This document shows, one piece after another, positions 1 through 10,538 of a DNA stretch of 64,000 bases. A program made the translations under genes and the position numbers. Each line of letters begins with the position of its first letter. Position 1 is the first letter of the stretch. The notes beneath the pieces are model-generated. The model did not search any database. It had not been told where the DNA came from and worked only from the letters and a program-made list of their open reading frames with translations. The stretch comes from Bryopsis sp. KO-2023 (Eukaryota; Chlorophyta; Ulvophyceae; Bryopsidales; Bryopsidaceae): positions 3,410,001-3,474,000 of the forward strand of contig BSYQ01000008.1 of assembly GCA_030272585.1 (NCBI GenBank). Reading direction: 5' to 3'.

Positions 1-2554
1 CTTCTTCTATACAGCAACTTGGAGTCGATCCAGTGGATCGAATTATATAAAAGGTCGTGTCTTGAATATACCAGCCAAAAGAGCCGGATAAATTAAAAAA
101 GAAAAAAAAAACAATTATACAAAAAAAAGCGTTGCCCAGTTGTACCGTCAACATGATTTTTTGCGGTAGGGCAGTTTTCGTTTCGGCCATGGGGCCATTC
201 AACGGCTTCATTTGGAATTGCTTCGCTACTCGGGCGAAAAAAAAAAACAAAAAAAAAAAGAAAAGAAAAACTCAAAACACTTGTAAGATATTTCTTTTAT
301 ATCTTTACATCGAGTTTTGGTCTGTTGAAAAAAAAAAAAAAGCAGCAGTAATAAAAGTAAACATATTATTATTATTAATAATAATAATAAACCACAGCAA
401 CATCTTCGGAAAAAAAAAACAAAAAAAAAAACAGCATCATGACCAACATATTTCAACAAGGCTTCCAGAAATCGCACCCAGTCTGCACAATTTCCATTAT
501 ACATATATGTAAATATTAAAAAAAACCAACGAGTATCGATGAAAAAAAAAACTCTGTGCGAAAACATGCAACTCGAACAGAACCTCCTGATTGCCAGCAC
601 AGGAAAAAAATATACAAAATAAAAGCTGCAAGGAAATCGACCATTGAAAAAAATACCTGTTGTCATAGTGTACATATCTCTTGGCTTGATTCTATCACTA
701 TCACACTTGTAGAAGCTGCCCATTTCTGTGGGCAAGCACGTGTGCTTCTTGAAACTTCTTGAACTATTGATATTCTTTTTTTTTTCAACTAGGTTTTGAT
801 ACTATCTCTTTTTTTTCCCCTCAATCCCAAGATTACAAGAAAAAAAAAACCAAAACAAAACAAAAGCTTCTTTACAGGATTATGCAGCAGAAAGAAAAAA
901 AATTTGAAAACGCTGATCAAAAACTGTGCCCACCCCCACGATAGTTTCAAAAAAAAAATAATCCCAAACGGAGAAGCCCAAAACTTCTATTCGGCGCGGG
1001 TGGGGACGTGCGCACAGCGAGTTATGATGAGACAGGGAAAATATCGACGGCTTTCACGCGGCGCGCGGCGTGCATGGAAAAGCGGGACGGTTTTCTACGA
1101 TGAGTAACACCCGAGAGCGTTTTTAACGTAACTGCTACGATCGTTGGACGTCGGAGACTAAAAAAAGCATGTGCGCGAGTTGCGAGTCTTTCGGAATGCA
1201 ATGGATCGCTTGCGATCCCAAAGGTTGCATTGGCTGAACACGTGACGCTTGCGCGACCGCCACCCTTCTCTCTTGCGGTGTTCGCGCGCGAAATCTGTGT
1301 CATTGACGATCCCGGCAGAAACGCCGCCTCCGCTCCAGAACGTTGACAGAATCAAAAAGTCTGCAACATGCCCAACACGAATTCATGCGGCTCGACGCCC
1401 AGCCCCTCCGAGCCGCACAAGACGCTTTACGGGATCACGGTGCCGCTTTTCGTTTCTGTAAAAGCATTGACAACAGGATCGCTGCATCCTCGCCCCGCGC
1501 GTGAAATCGCCTTTTCCCCAGAAGATCAAACCGAGCCACATCGCCTGGCAAACCCGACTTGCACTGGGACTCGTATACTCGTCGACACTCACAGGCACTC
1601 TCGACCTCGCTCGGGGGGGATCCGCAGATCCCATGCTCGCTGCTTCTTCCGCCGCCATCACCATGGTTTGTAATTTCCGCAAATCGAGGGTCGTAGCGAG
1701 CGAACGCGCGCAGGCGTCGGTGGCACACCACTGCCACAAAAACTCAGTATAAAGTCACGTGGGGATGGGCTGTTTCAGCGTCTCCACCCCTTCTCTCGAA
1801 TAAAAAATATCGAATCAGTCTGCTCTGGTTGGGTTGGGGGAACAAAACCCCAAAGTAGTTTTTAGAAGAAGAGCTTGTCGTACTGGCCTGTTTCATCGCC
1901 CGATGTCGGTGAGTAAGGACGGGATTGATTTGCCTGTTCCTGATCATCATACGGGACCATTGGACGCAATGAAACTGTTCACAAAATCATAAAAATCACA
2001 AAATCACAGACCTTCCCCTCCAGTTTGGATTGGGAAGTGCTGTGATCTTGTGAACCATTTTTGGTCTGGTTTCAAAACTAACCAAAATAATCAGCTCTCT
2101 CCAGGGATTGATATTCTTGATTCAGGGTACATTTTCCAAGGGTTTATTTGTGTGAAGTCTGCTCAGGAAATTCAAGTCCTCATTCTGACGTCAGTGGTTT
2201 GGACACATGAAAATCATCATTGCAGCTTTCCTTCAGGTCCCCATTTTTTCTACTTACAACTGGCAATCTCAAACCACCGAATCTGGCACAACGGTGTTGA
2301 TTCTCGAATTCCAGAATTGAGCCATTGGCCGTTCCGTGAAAAAACACATGCAACATGCATTTACACAAGGATCCTCCCTGACCCCATCTGCTCTAGCACT
2401 ACATATATCTACCACTATTTCTGTATCCTCCCCACCATCTCTAACTAAAAACCCGCATTGCTACTATGTGGCCTCTCTTCCAACATACCAAGCCGAGAAG
2501 GAGCTAAACCCAAACGTTTCCCCCAAAACAAAATACCCAAACCACCCCAACCCC
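1..2554. other. AT-rich, low-complexity stretch with one GC-rich island
   Basis: The first 950 bases are dominated by A and T homopolymers and show no credible coding frame. Between about 990 and 1740 the base composition changes sharply to GC-rich, and several frames on both strands are open simply because stop codons are rare. One plus-strand frame from an ATG at 1368 to 1673 could be a first exon, and a minus frame is also open, but neither gives a recognisable domain or a convincing splice junction. From 1750 to 2554 nothing coding is visible apart from the 3' flank of the minus-strand gene that follows. The island may be a promoter or 5' exon of a gene not resolved here. Confidence 0.4.
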
Positions 2555-4458
2555 TCACATTTTATCCTCCGATCTCAAATACTCCCCACAATCGGCTTGA
2601 TGGAGAGCAACGATTCCAGTGGGGTCCAGATTTCGACAATCTGAGGTGGACTTCACCGTGATTCCGAAGCCGATGGGGACTTCGGCCATGTTGTAGATGA
2701 CGATGCCGACATTCGCTGGCGTGTTTTCAGTGATTCGACCCAGGCCTGCCTTCAAAACGTGGTTCCCATACAGGAAGTTCAATTCGGAGGATGGCTTCAG
2801 CCACAACTGCGATCGATAACACACAAGAGCCCTCGTCAGGGGTGAAACAAAAGCAACATGTATGTATTGGATCGTCTGTAAGGCTGCCGGTAGCATCATG
2901 GTCAAGCTACGGAAAAACTGGAGGGTTGAAATGCTACATGCTGATGGGAATCCCTCAGAAGAAAAGTGAGATCCGAGTTTTTCTACATAAAACACGAAGT
3001 TTTTCAGATTGAAGGCCGGTTTCTTCATCATAGGGGTTGCCTAAAATAGACCAGGGATTTCTCCCCCTTCTTTTTTTCCCCCCAAACACTGGGCTAAGGA
3101 GAGGAACTATAGCCTAACCCATGCAATCATTGTGAAAGATGCGACCGCCTCAGTGGAAAGTTGAAAAGAATTTTCACCCTCATCCCACGAAAAACACAGT
3201 CAGGGTCGAAAAAAATGGATGACATCACAGGGAGTCGAACATCTCAATGAAAAAGTCTGACATGAGGTTCAGCAGTGGCGGTTTGTATTGGTTTGATTCG
3301 TGCCAGGCGGTTCTCCTCATAAATCAGTAGAGGGAGCCGATCTCATCATCACCTCAAAACTATTTTACCCCACCCACCCCCCAAATAAAAAAACAACAAA
3401 AAAAAAAAAAACGAAGTACATATCTGTTTTCAAATGATGTACTGGTGATACACCCTGGTCCCCTAGATTTCATTATTCAATCTAATATTGATCGACAGGA
3501 ATTCACTGCAAAGTTGATCCAAGAAAACGACACGGTTGCCCTCAGGTGAAAGAAGACCCATTATAACTCATCAGGAGATCAGGGCAAGAATGTAATCGCA
3601 TCACAGGGCATTTACCGCTAATCGTGGATCTAAACGTGTCAAAAATTTCGTTTGCATGTAGCGAAGAAAAAAGTGTTTCCTTTTTGGAAAGAAAAAGGAA
3701 ACACTTTTTTCGGGGCTGATCAATCCTGCCGTCTGCACTCGTTTAACGCACACAGCTCAAATCGAGGGGGCCTACCTTGTACCTGGCATGCTTCGACAGT
3801 AGATCCAGGGCCCCTATGGTTAGATGAAAGCGATTGCTGTGGGTCATTTTTCCTATGCATGTCCCCATTCCTACCAGATGCTCTCTACCGACCTACATCA
3901 AAGGATTTCCATGCTGAGCTTGAAAGACTTGATCGAAAATTCCAAACTTGGCTGCACATATATATATATATATATATATATATCATGAATCATGACTCAA
4001 AATGGTGGGTGGTTCTTCGACAACGCAGCATCTCAGATCGGAAAAAAAGGGGAAAAAAAGAAAAAAAAAAAAAAGCGGCTCCTCCGTGGCGCAAACACTG
4101 ACCAGATCGGACTCACGTTGGTGGCCCTCTTCATTATGACCTCCTTCACGTAAAACACCTTTCCTTTTTGGAGGCGAAAGCAGTACTTGTCGTCGGGCTG
4201 GTCGACGATCGACCCCAGATTCTTGCCGACATATTTGTAAAGCTTTTCAAAGACCAGTCTGGCCTCCTGATGCAGACAAAAAAAAGAAACAGAAACATCA
4301 AAACCCAGTCGCTTCAGAGAAAGGCGAAAAGTTTTCAACAGCAAATCAGTTCGTGCAGGTTGGGGGTGCCGGCTTGGTCAGTCTGCTGAAAAACGAAGGG
4401 AATTATTTCACTTCTCGCTTTTTGCGCTGTTTTTCACCTCTTCGTTGAGCGGCCGCAT
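2555..4458 (-). CDS. NIP7: 60S ribosome biogenesis protein NIP7 homologue
   Basis: Four exons on the minus strand: 4458-4438, 4266-4117, 3892-3776 and 2806-2555, all phase 0, giving 179 residues, the usual NIP7 length. The start MRPLNEEEARLVFEKL matches the family N-terminus (MRPLTEEE...VFEKL). The segment KYVGKNLGSIVDQPDDKYCF and the exon-3 motif MGTCIGKMTHSNRFHLT are the N-terminal domain. The last exon holds the C-terminal PUA domain with FLYGNHVLKAGLGRITEN and the terminal HQADCGEYLR. NIP7 is known as a nucleolar/nuclear PUA-domain RNA-binding protein needed for 27S pre-rRNA processing and 60S assembly. The third intron is long (969 bases) and contains a perfect hairpin. The gene is head-to-head with the HCF164-like gene, with 547 bases between start codons. 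Exon 3 has no start codon of its own and was found by reading the family pattern through the intron. Confidence 0.95.
3666..3711. repeat. Perfect 20-bp inverted repeat (hairpin) in a NIP7 intron
   Basis: Left arm 3666-3685 and right arm 3692-3711 are exact reverse complements (20 of 20) around a 6-base loop. The arms are purine/pyrimidine-biased, centred on GTGTTTCC and GGAAACAC. It lies inside the last NIP7 intron, about 65 bases downstream of the exon-3 donor, so the unspliced RNA would form a stable stem. Confidence 0.8.
3957..3984. repeat. (AT)n microsatellite
   Basis: A run of alternating A and T of about 26 bases lies within NIP7 intron 2, between exons at 3892 and 4117. Confidence 0.9.
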
Positions 4459-5005
4459 GACCCCACGGAACAAAAGAGAAACCGTCCTTGGCCCAACAGG
4501 TGCGATCGCCGCCAAATAAACCCGAATCGAAAAAGCAAATTGATTCAATTGATTGGTATAATTCCGGCTTCCGTGGATCCCACGTGGAAACATGACTAAA
4601 GCTTCTCTCTTTGGTTCTGTTTTCGGAGTGTTTTCTTCTCAAGTCCAGGTTCAGGTGGTCGAGTTCGTTTATTCTGGCCCCTTTCGTTCTTCTTCTCGAA
4701 GCGTTGCCCCTCGACTTTGAAGCACAGGTGTGTGTGGAGGGATCTTCTATTTTGATATGCTGCGAGTTTCGGATACCCTTGTGCATGCGCTCTCGACGGA
4801 CCCCACTTGTCTCGCTGCACTCATCCGTTCGTTGCCAAACTCATCAACCGACGACACCACGCTCCTTCATGTTTCATCCCTGCAACAATTATCGGTGAAT
4901 ACCCTCGACATCCGCGTTATATATATATTACATATAGATGACGTCTCCTGGCTTTTCTGTGCAGACTGTTTCTTCAAGGGAGCAAGACGTTTTCCCCCCA
5001 CAAGA
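4459..5005. promoter_or_regulatory. Shared upstream region of divergent NIP7 and HCF164-like genes
   Basis: The two start codons face away from each other at 4458 (minus) and 5006 (plus). Both 5' untranslated leaders and promoters must lie here unless further 5' exons exist. An open plus-strand frame beginning near 4758 (MLRVSDTLVHALST...) followed by a donor-like GTGAAT at 4893 might be an extra upstream exon of the plastid gene, but its phase does not fit the ATG-5006 exon. No TATA box or other named element is claimed. Confidence 0.35.
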
Positions 5006-7681
5006 ATGCGGTTGGTACGCAGTGCTTCCAGCTCATCCTCTGGTTATTTGCGCTCTCCCGTCGGGCGAGTCGCCGTGAGGTGGACTCCATCGCGAGATTT
5101 CAACTCGAGGAACCGAGTCCTTCGATTCACTAAGGCGCAATCAGAGGATGCGGAGCCGGTGGCGACCAAAGAGGTGCTTTCGATAAACGAACGGTTGGCT
5201 AGTGGAGTCTCGCTCCCCTTAAGAATTGATCATATTTTTTTTTTGAAAAAGTGGGCGCCTCATGCAAATTGATTGATTGACAGAAGTGTTCGATGATTAA
5301 AGCCGGAAATGGAAAATCAAAAAATGACTGGAACCACAGCGGAGAAATTTGAGCAGGAAGAAAATCAAAATGAAATCTATTTGAAGAAGCAAGACGATCG
5401 GAAACTAGAAAAGCAAATCTAATTTGATTAAACTAGGTTTTTGGTGCCCGGGGCCAGATGGGAAAAAAAAATACTGAAATTGCAAACAGATCGAGGGGTC
5501 ATCTAAAAATAGGATTATGAATGCATCAACCAGCACATATGTAAACTAATGTTCGAAACAAAAGACCTACCGAGGTTCTTTCAACTGCGACGAGTTCTTT
5601 TCGCTCCTCATTTACAAAAAAAACACAAAAGATCTCTTTCCCCCCCCCCAAATCAAGGTTTCCCTCTACCACCTTTTTACCACGACAAATTCCGTTTTCT
5701 TTCTCCAATTTTTCCAAGGGCAATTCTCAGTGTGTCGTTTCGACCAGGCAGAAAAAGCAGCACAAGCACCCCCGCCCCCACCCCCTCCTCCAGTAGTCGA
5801 GGAGCAAGCGCCTCCGAACAACGGGCTGTTGGCTGCAGGAGCTGCGGTGGCAGGCGTCCTGTTGTTTTTCTTCACCAGACTGGGCTCCGGGGCTTCCTTT
5901 GCCGATTTGGAGAGTGGATCGGTGCCGCTGGATGTCGCACTCACCAATGGGAAACCAACGGTCGTGGAGTTCTATGCAAACTGGTGAGGGTTTTTTCAAT
6001 TTCTGTTTTTTTTTTTTTTGGGGGGGGGGGGGTTAAATGTGTATCCAATTGTCATCAGCTGAGGAGCAATTAAGAAAATCTCGGATAAAAAAAAATTGCT
6101 TTTATATATACAGTAGACGCCGCTTTATTAACCCCATTCGGGCCACGCCTTTTCGGGCTAATAAAGCGATTGGTTAACAATCCGATGTCCGACATTTCCC
6201 CTCTCCCAGACGTGCACGCATTCGAATCAAACTCTAAAGAACTCGTTAATAGTGGTCTGGTGGTTGAAACGCCGTTGAAGGAACTCCATGATCCCGTCTT
6301 GGGTCGTTCTCGGTGACGGAAAGGTCTTGTCGAGCACGAGTCGCAGGTTATGACGTCCAGAAACAGATACAGAAGTTCGAAAGTTACATATTCATATTGC
6401 AGTGCGTTCATTTTTTCAGCCGTTTCATATTCTCTATGCATTCAGTTCATTTTGTTCGACTGTTTTCGAATTCCCTTTGCACTGCGCGTTCTTCGTTCGA
6501 CCATTCGCATATGAAAATCGCGAGTGGCGTGGTTAATTAGCCGACGGCCGGGCTGATTAAACGATGGTTCCCACCCCCTGAAAATTCCGTTCCTGGCGAT
6601 TTGGGCTAAGAAAGCGGCGGGGTTAATTATCCGATGGTTATTAAAGCGGCGTCTACTGTATATATATGGTTGGATAAGCGATTTGGATTACCCATGCAAT
6701 TCTTGTCAGCGTTTTTTCTGGAGTTTGTCGACCCACTTTCTTCTCAGTTTACGTTTTGCATAGAGAGCTGGCTAGATATAGACATTGTGATGATCTAGTG
6801 TTTTTGTTTTTTCCCCCCTGAGTCAGCCCATAAATTTCCCTGAACACGGAAATACACAGCCTTTTGGCCGAGTGAAAAATAATTTCAATTCAAGAAATAT
6901 ATATCTGTGCTTCAACATGATAATTTCGATTAATTTCTGCGGCGATCCGAGCAAATTCTCAGGCTACCAAAAATGCTGGCCCAAACGGTGGCTTTTTTTG
7001 ATTTTTTTTTTGCCTGTTGCAATCCAGGTGTGAGGTTTGCCGGGAAATGTTGCCAGACGCTGTTGCCTTGGAAGCCGAATACGCCGGAAAAGTGAACTAC
7101 GTCACCCTGAACGTGGAAAACACGAAATGGGTGCCAGAAATGATCGAGTACAATGTCGACGGGATCCCCCATTTCGAGTTTCTCGATGGCCAGCAGAAGG
7201 AGCAAGCCGTTGCAATCGGCAGGCTTCCCCGAAGAGTGTTGGAGGGTGCGTGGGGATTTTTCCATGCAATGCAAATAACTTTGGATGAAAGGCAAATTAC
7301 CCATAAGGATCGACCCATTGGGCCCCATTGTTCTTTGAAAGAAGCTACACTCGGTTTGGTGTTTTTATTGTCCATTTCTCGTTTGCTTCACACGTTTTCT
7401 TTTGCAGATTTTTTTTTTTTTTAGCTCGTTGCAGTTGAGGTTTTTTTTTTTATTTTAAGGCTTGGAGTGCTCCTCATTTTTTCCATTTTTTTCTATTTTT
7501 TGATTTCATTTCTCATTTCTGTTTTGTGGAATGTGTTTCGACAGCCGATCTTGCAGCTCTGTCCGAAGGCACCACCCCGCCTTACACCAGAGTGGTGAAA
7601 GAAACCTCCAGCGTGAAACCTCCGGAAACGTCGATGTCCGGACCCGCTCCCAAGCAAACCATGCCGAAAGATCATTCATGA
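5006..7681 (+). CDS. HCF164: HCF164-like membrane-anchored thylakoid thioredoxin
   Basis: Modelled as four exons: 5006-5173, 5748-5983, 7028-7245, 7545-7681 (252 residues). Residues 1-56 are Ser/Arg-rich and look like a plastid transit peptide. A Pro-rich linker precedes one hydrophobic segment ([17 protein letters not shown]), then comes a thioredoxin fold. The active site FYANWCEVCREM is split by the 5983/7028 junction, and [17 protein letters not shown] and VGRLPRR-type motifs (here [10 protein letters not shown]) are those of HCF164. In plants HCF164 passes reducing equivalents across the thylakoid membrane for cytochrome b6f assembly, and it is related to cyanobacterial TxlA. The downstream three exons are secure. 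The first junction (donor 5174, acceptor 5747) is a choice made on phase; an acceptor at 5730 is an alternative. Intron 2 hosts a MITE (6111-6658). Confidence 0.88.
6111..6658. mobile_element. MITE, pogo/Tigger-like, with TA target duplication
   Basis: A 548-bp element lies inside intron 2 of the HCF164-like gene. The left end CAGTAGACGCCGCTTTATTA and the right end, read in reverse complement as CAGTAGACGCCGCTTTAATA, match over at least 22 bases with one difference. Weaker matches continue inward (GATTAACC, CGGGCT and ATCCGATG motifs recur). The element is directly flanked by TA on both sides (6109-6110, 6659-6660). Termini beginning CAGTA with a TA duplication are typical of Tc1/mariner-superfamily pogo/Tigger elements. 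There is no transposase frame, so it is non-autonomous. Confidence 0.85.
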
Positions 7682-8732
7682 ACGAACAAAAAAAAAAAGT
7701 CGTGAAAAGAAAATTGATGAAGGAAGTGGGCTTCATTGGGACGGAAAAACAAATGCTGGGAAACAAACGAGGTGGCCTCGATATTTTTGGGGATTTTTTT
7801 TTTGTTAATTGTTTTGATCTTTGTCTTTTTTTTTATTTGGTGGGTCTGGCAACGAAGGGAGCCTGGAGGGTTGCAGGTCAAAAGTCAGAGTTGGCATCGC
7901 TGCATGTTTTTTCACTTTTCGACATTGTAAAACGAGCAAAATTCAAAAATTGGGATGGGAAATTGGGGATGGTCACCATCAGTCCCCACAGCAATTTTGC
8001 CGAGCATGAACCTACAGCATCTCATCTCTGAACTGTGGTTTTTTAGGAAGTCAAATTGGCCTCGTAATGATTTGTTGAGTGGGTCGATTCCAGAACCCAC
8101 CCTCCACAACTTGTTTCAACTCGACTTCCCCGAGAATTAAAAAAAGACGTCGTAAAGACGTCGCTATGTTTCATTCGTAATCAAAGCCATCCCATCTTGC
8201 CCCATTCGTTTCAGCAATCAGTCCCCCCCCCAAAAAATAAAAATAAAAAATATACAAGCTTCCATTTCGTTTCGTGTCATTTCGTTTCACGGGGAACAAA
8301 GCCTCGCACGTGGTATTCCGTCCCCCTATGTCGTTTTCGCTGCAACTTTTGAACGCCAGCACAAGTTCTTAAAAATAAAGAAGAAAAAAAAAGTAAACAG
8401 AGATCACCTGTTTCGTCCCAGACTAGCTTACAGTCCCGACGCCTCTCTGAACTAAGCCCTCCATATGCCCGCGTCTAAAACCCCGAAAAAACAACTGTAC
8501 AAACACACAACTCCCGTTTTCGTCGTTTTCTGTCTCCACCTCGTTTCTGTTTGCTTTATCGTTCGCACCCTGCGAATCTCGAGCCAAATACAGAAACTGC
8601 AACAAAAACTATCCATTTTCTTCTTTTCGAGGCCCGTCGAAGAACCCCTTCTCTACACTCTAATCAATTTTTTTCCCCGTCTGCTTCATAAGAAATCGAA
8701 AAAGAAAACAACCCGAACCCCCTCAACTCGAA
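7682..8732. other. Tail-to-tail intergenic region
   Basis: This lies between the stop of the HCF164-like gene and the stop of the minus-strand CW gene, so it holds two 3' ends. It is AT-rich with homopolymers. A short direct repeat of GACGTCGT-like sequence occurs at about 8146-8163. I see no coding exon in it. Confidence 0.5.
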
Positions 8733-9653
8733 TCACAAGTTTCGGAACTGCGGATGGTCGGAAAGAGGCACCCAGCCATAAGGCTGACCGTAAGGATTTC
8801 CGCTCCACATCCCGCGATACTGGACGTTTTGAGGATATGTCGCGACGCCTCCTTGACGGAGCTGGACGGCTGGTCCCCATACCTGGACCCCCGAACTCGG
8901 TCGCACGAACCCCGCTTCACTGCTGCCGATCCGTTCGTAGGCATTTGCTGGCCGTGGATAAGGCACGTTGGCTTGAGAGGAAGTCGTCGCTGCGCTGGCG
9001 TTCCCTGTGGAAGGCGTCGGTCGCTGAACGCTGTGTTGCTGAAGTTCCAAACTTGCCTGACCGTTGGCTTGGACCTGAACTTGGTGCTCTCCACTGTCTA
9101 CTCCAGCCTCTGCCAGTTTCGCCTTGAGTTGATCGTCCACATGGAAATCAAAGTCGCGCGGGTCCAGACGAGACCACTCTGCGCGACATCCATTGTGGGC
9201 CCTCAACCACGACTCGACTTTCCCTCGACGGTCAAGAGGTTCAGACTCGATCGCGCAGCGCATGCACACTGCCCGGTAAACGACGTGGGGCTGCCCCGCA
9301 CCTCCATTCTTTTCCTTTGGTGTCTTGACGTGCATAGTGAAACCGGTCGGGATAGTGTAGCCCCGACTGACGCACCAGGCAGTGCCGTCATCGGATATCA
9401 GGTCGCATCTGCACTCCGTATACAGACAATAGTCGCAGACTTCCGAGCAAACTCGCCCACCGTCACCGCAGCTCCAGTGCTGGGTCGAGTGTTCGTCAGC
9501 GACCTGAGCGGTCGTCCGTCGCCACTTTTGGCAGGTGTCGCACTGGATCCAAAACTCTCGCTGGATCATACCCATCCCCTCCATTGCAGCCAATTGCCTC
9601 GCGCGGTAGTCCGCACGAGCTTTTGGGTCGTTGACGTCTCTGTCACCGAACAT
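8733..9653 (-). CDS. CW-type zinc-finger-like protein
   Basis: A single GC-rich exon of 306 codons. Residues about 33-60 read FWIQCDTCQKWRR...HWSC followed by further cysteines. This is the CW pattern (W-x-x-C-D-x-C-x-K-W-R-R, a second Trp, then Cys). CW domains elsewhere read methylated histone H3 lysine 4, so a nuclear chromatin-reader role is an inference. A second Cys cluster follows (CDYCLYTECRC, then CMRC near residue 130). The C-terminal third is Gln/Ser/Pro/Tyr-rich and probably disordered. Upstream, a minus-strand frame from 9835 (MVKSFFPLWRS...) overlaps the start in another frame. It could be a 5' exon joined by a junction I cannot place, or a frameshift, so the N-terminus is uncertain. 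The gene is divergent from ISCA1. Confidence 0.6.
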   Translation of the reverse strand: MFGDRDVNDPKARADYRARQLAAMEGMGMIQREFWIQCDTCQKWRRTTAQVADEHSTQHWSCGDGGRVCSEVCDYCLYTECRCDLISDDGTAWCVSRGYTIPTGFTMHVKTPKEKNGGAGQPHVVYRAVCMRCAIESEPLDRRGKVESWLRAHNGCRAEWSRLDPRDFDFHVDDQLKAKLAEAGVDSGEHQVQVQANGQASLELQQHSVQRPTPSTGNASAATTSSQANVPYPRPANAYERIGSSEAGFVRPSSGVQVWGPAVQLRQGGVATYPQNVQYRGMWSGNPYGQPYGWVPLSDHPQFRNL

Positions 9654-10538
9654 ATCTCGGTCGGAGGTCGTGGACCCTGGTAAAACTGTTCAGCCAAATG
9701 CTCGTAAACGAGGGTCCCGGCTGTCGAAAGTCTATCCCTGGCTTCCTTGCCGAGCCTGAAGTCCAGTTGGGCCGGAGGTGGCGAGTTTTCCTTTGAGGTT
9801 CTGGAGCGCCACAAAGGGAAGAAGCTTTTGACCAAATAGCATCACGGTCATGTATGAATTTTTTCAGTCCACGTGGGAATCTGTACGCGCCTCACGCATT
9901 CCAAATCGGAGTCCGTGCCAGAACAAGGTCGGAGCGACGACTTCGAGGGCTCCTCCACCTCGAAGGGTTTCGTCGTTTCTCGTTGTCACGCGCGTTTCGA
10001 AAAGCGAAGGGATTGCAAAAGAGGGGCGACTCTTTCTGGAGCCAGGGTCGACGCAACTCTCGAACTCGAAAGCACGAAAATTACGAGCGCAGCTTAATAT
10101 GACGCGCGTGCAGGTGCCCGACGTTTGAAAGCGCGTTCTCGAGCCCTCCATCCGTTCCACGCTCCGCGCAAAAGTGTTTGGTGTTTTTTTTTTTTCCTTG
10201 CTCTGCTTTTTTCCATACCACCTCCTATCAGCTGAACGGAAGGTGGAATCACCCCATCCAATCGAGATGATGACACACTCTTACGTCCGTTTAGGTAACT
10301 TTTGTATGTTCGGTCGATTTTACAAAACGCAACGGAAATACCACCGGACACAGGTCGTCTTGCCCGGAGCCTGGACGCAGGTTGCGTTGAAAAAGAAAAC
10401 ACAAACCAGCGTATCCTACAAACGCACGAGCGAGGATCACAACCGTACGATACTTCGACGATTGTTGTTTCGGCACCGGAGTTTGGGAGTCCATCTCGAA
10501 GGGGTGTCGTGAAATAGAGGAGGTTTGGTTTTGGTAGT
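9654..10538. promoter_or_regulatory. GC-rich region between divergent CW gene and ISCA1
   Basis: The starts at 9653 (minus) and 10539 (plus) point apart. The first 500 bases are GC-rich, and open frames on both strands there look like composition artefacts. Part may be a 5' exon of the CW gene (see the frame ending near 9566 on the minus strand). Confidence 0.35.

Noticed and set aside
226..735. 169-codon minus-strand frame
   Set aside because: The translation is mostly Phe and Leu runs from homopolymers; it is not a gene.
8754..9683. 309-codon plus-strand frame
   Set aside because: It is antisense to the CW gene; the minus frame has the zinc-finger motif, while this one has no recognisable features.
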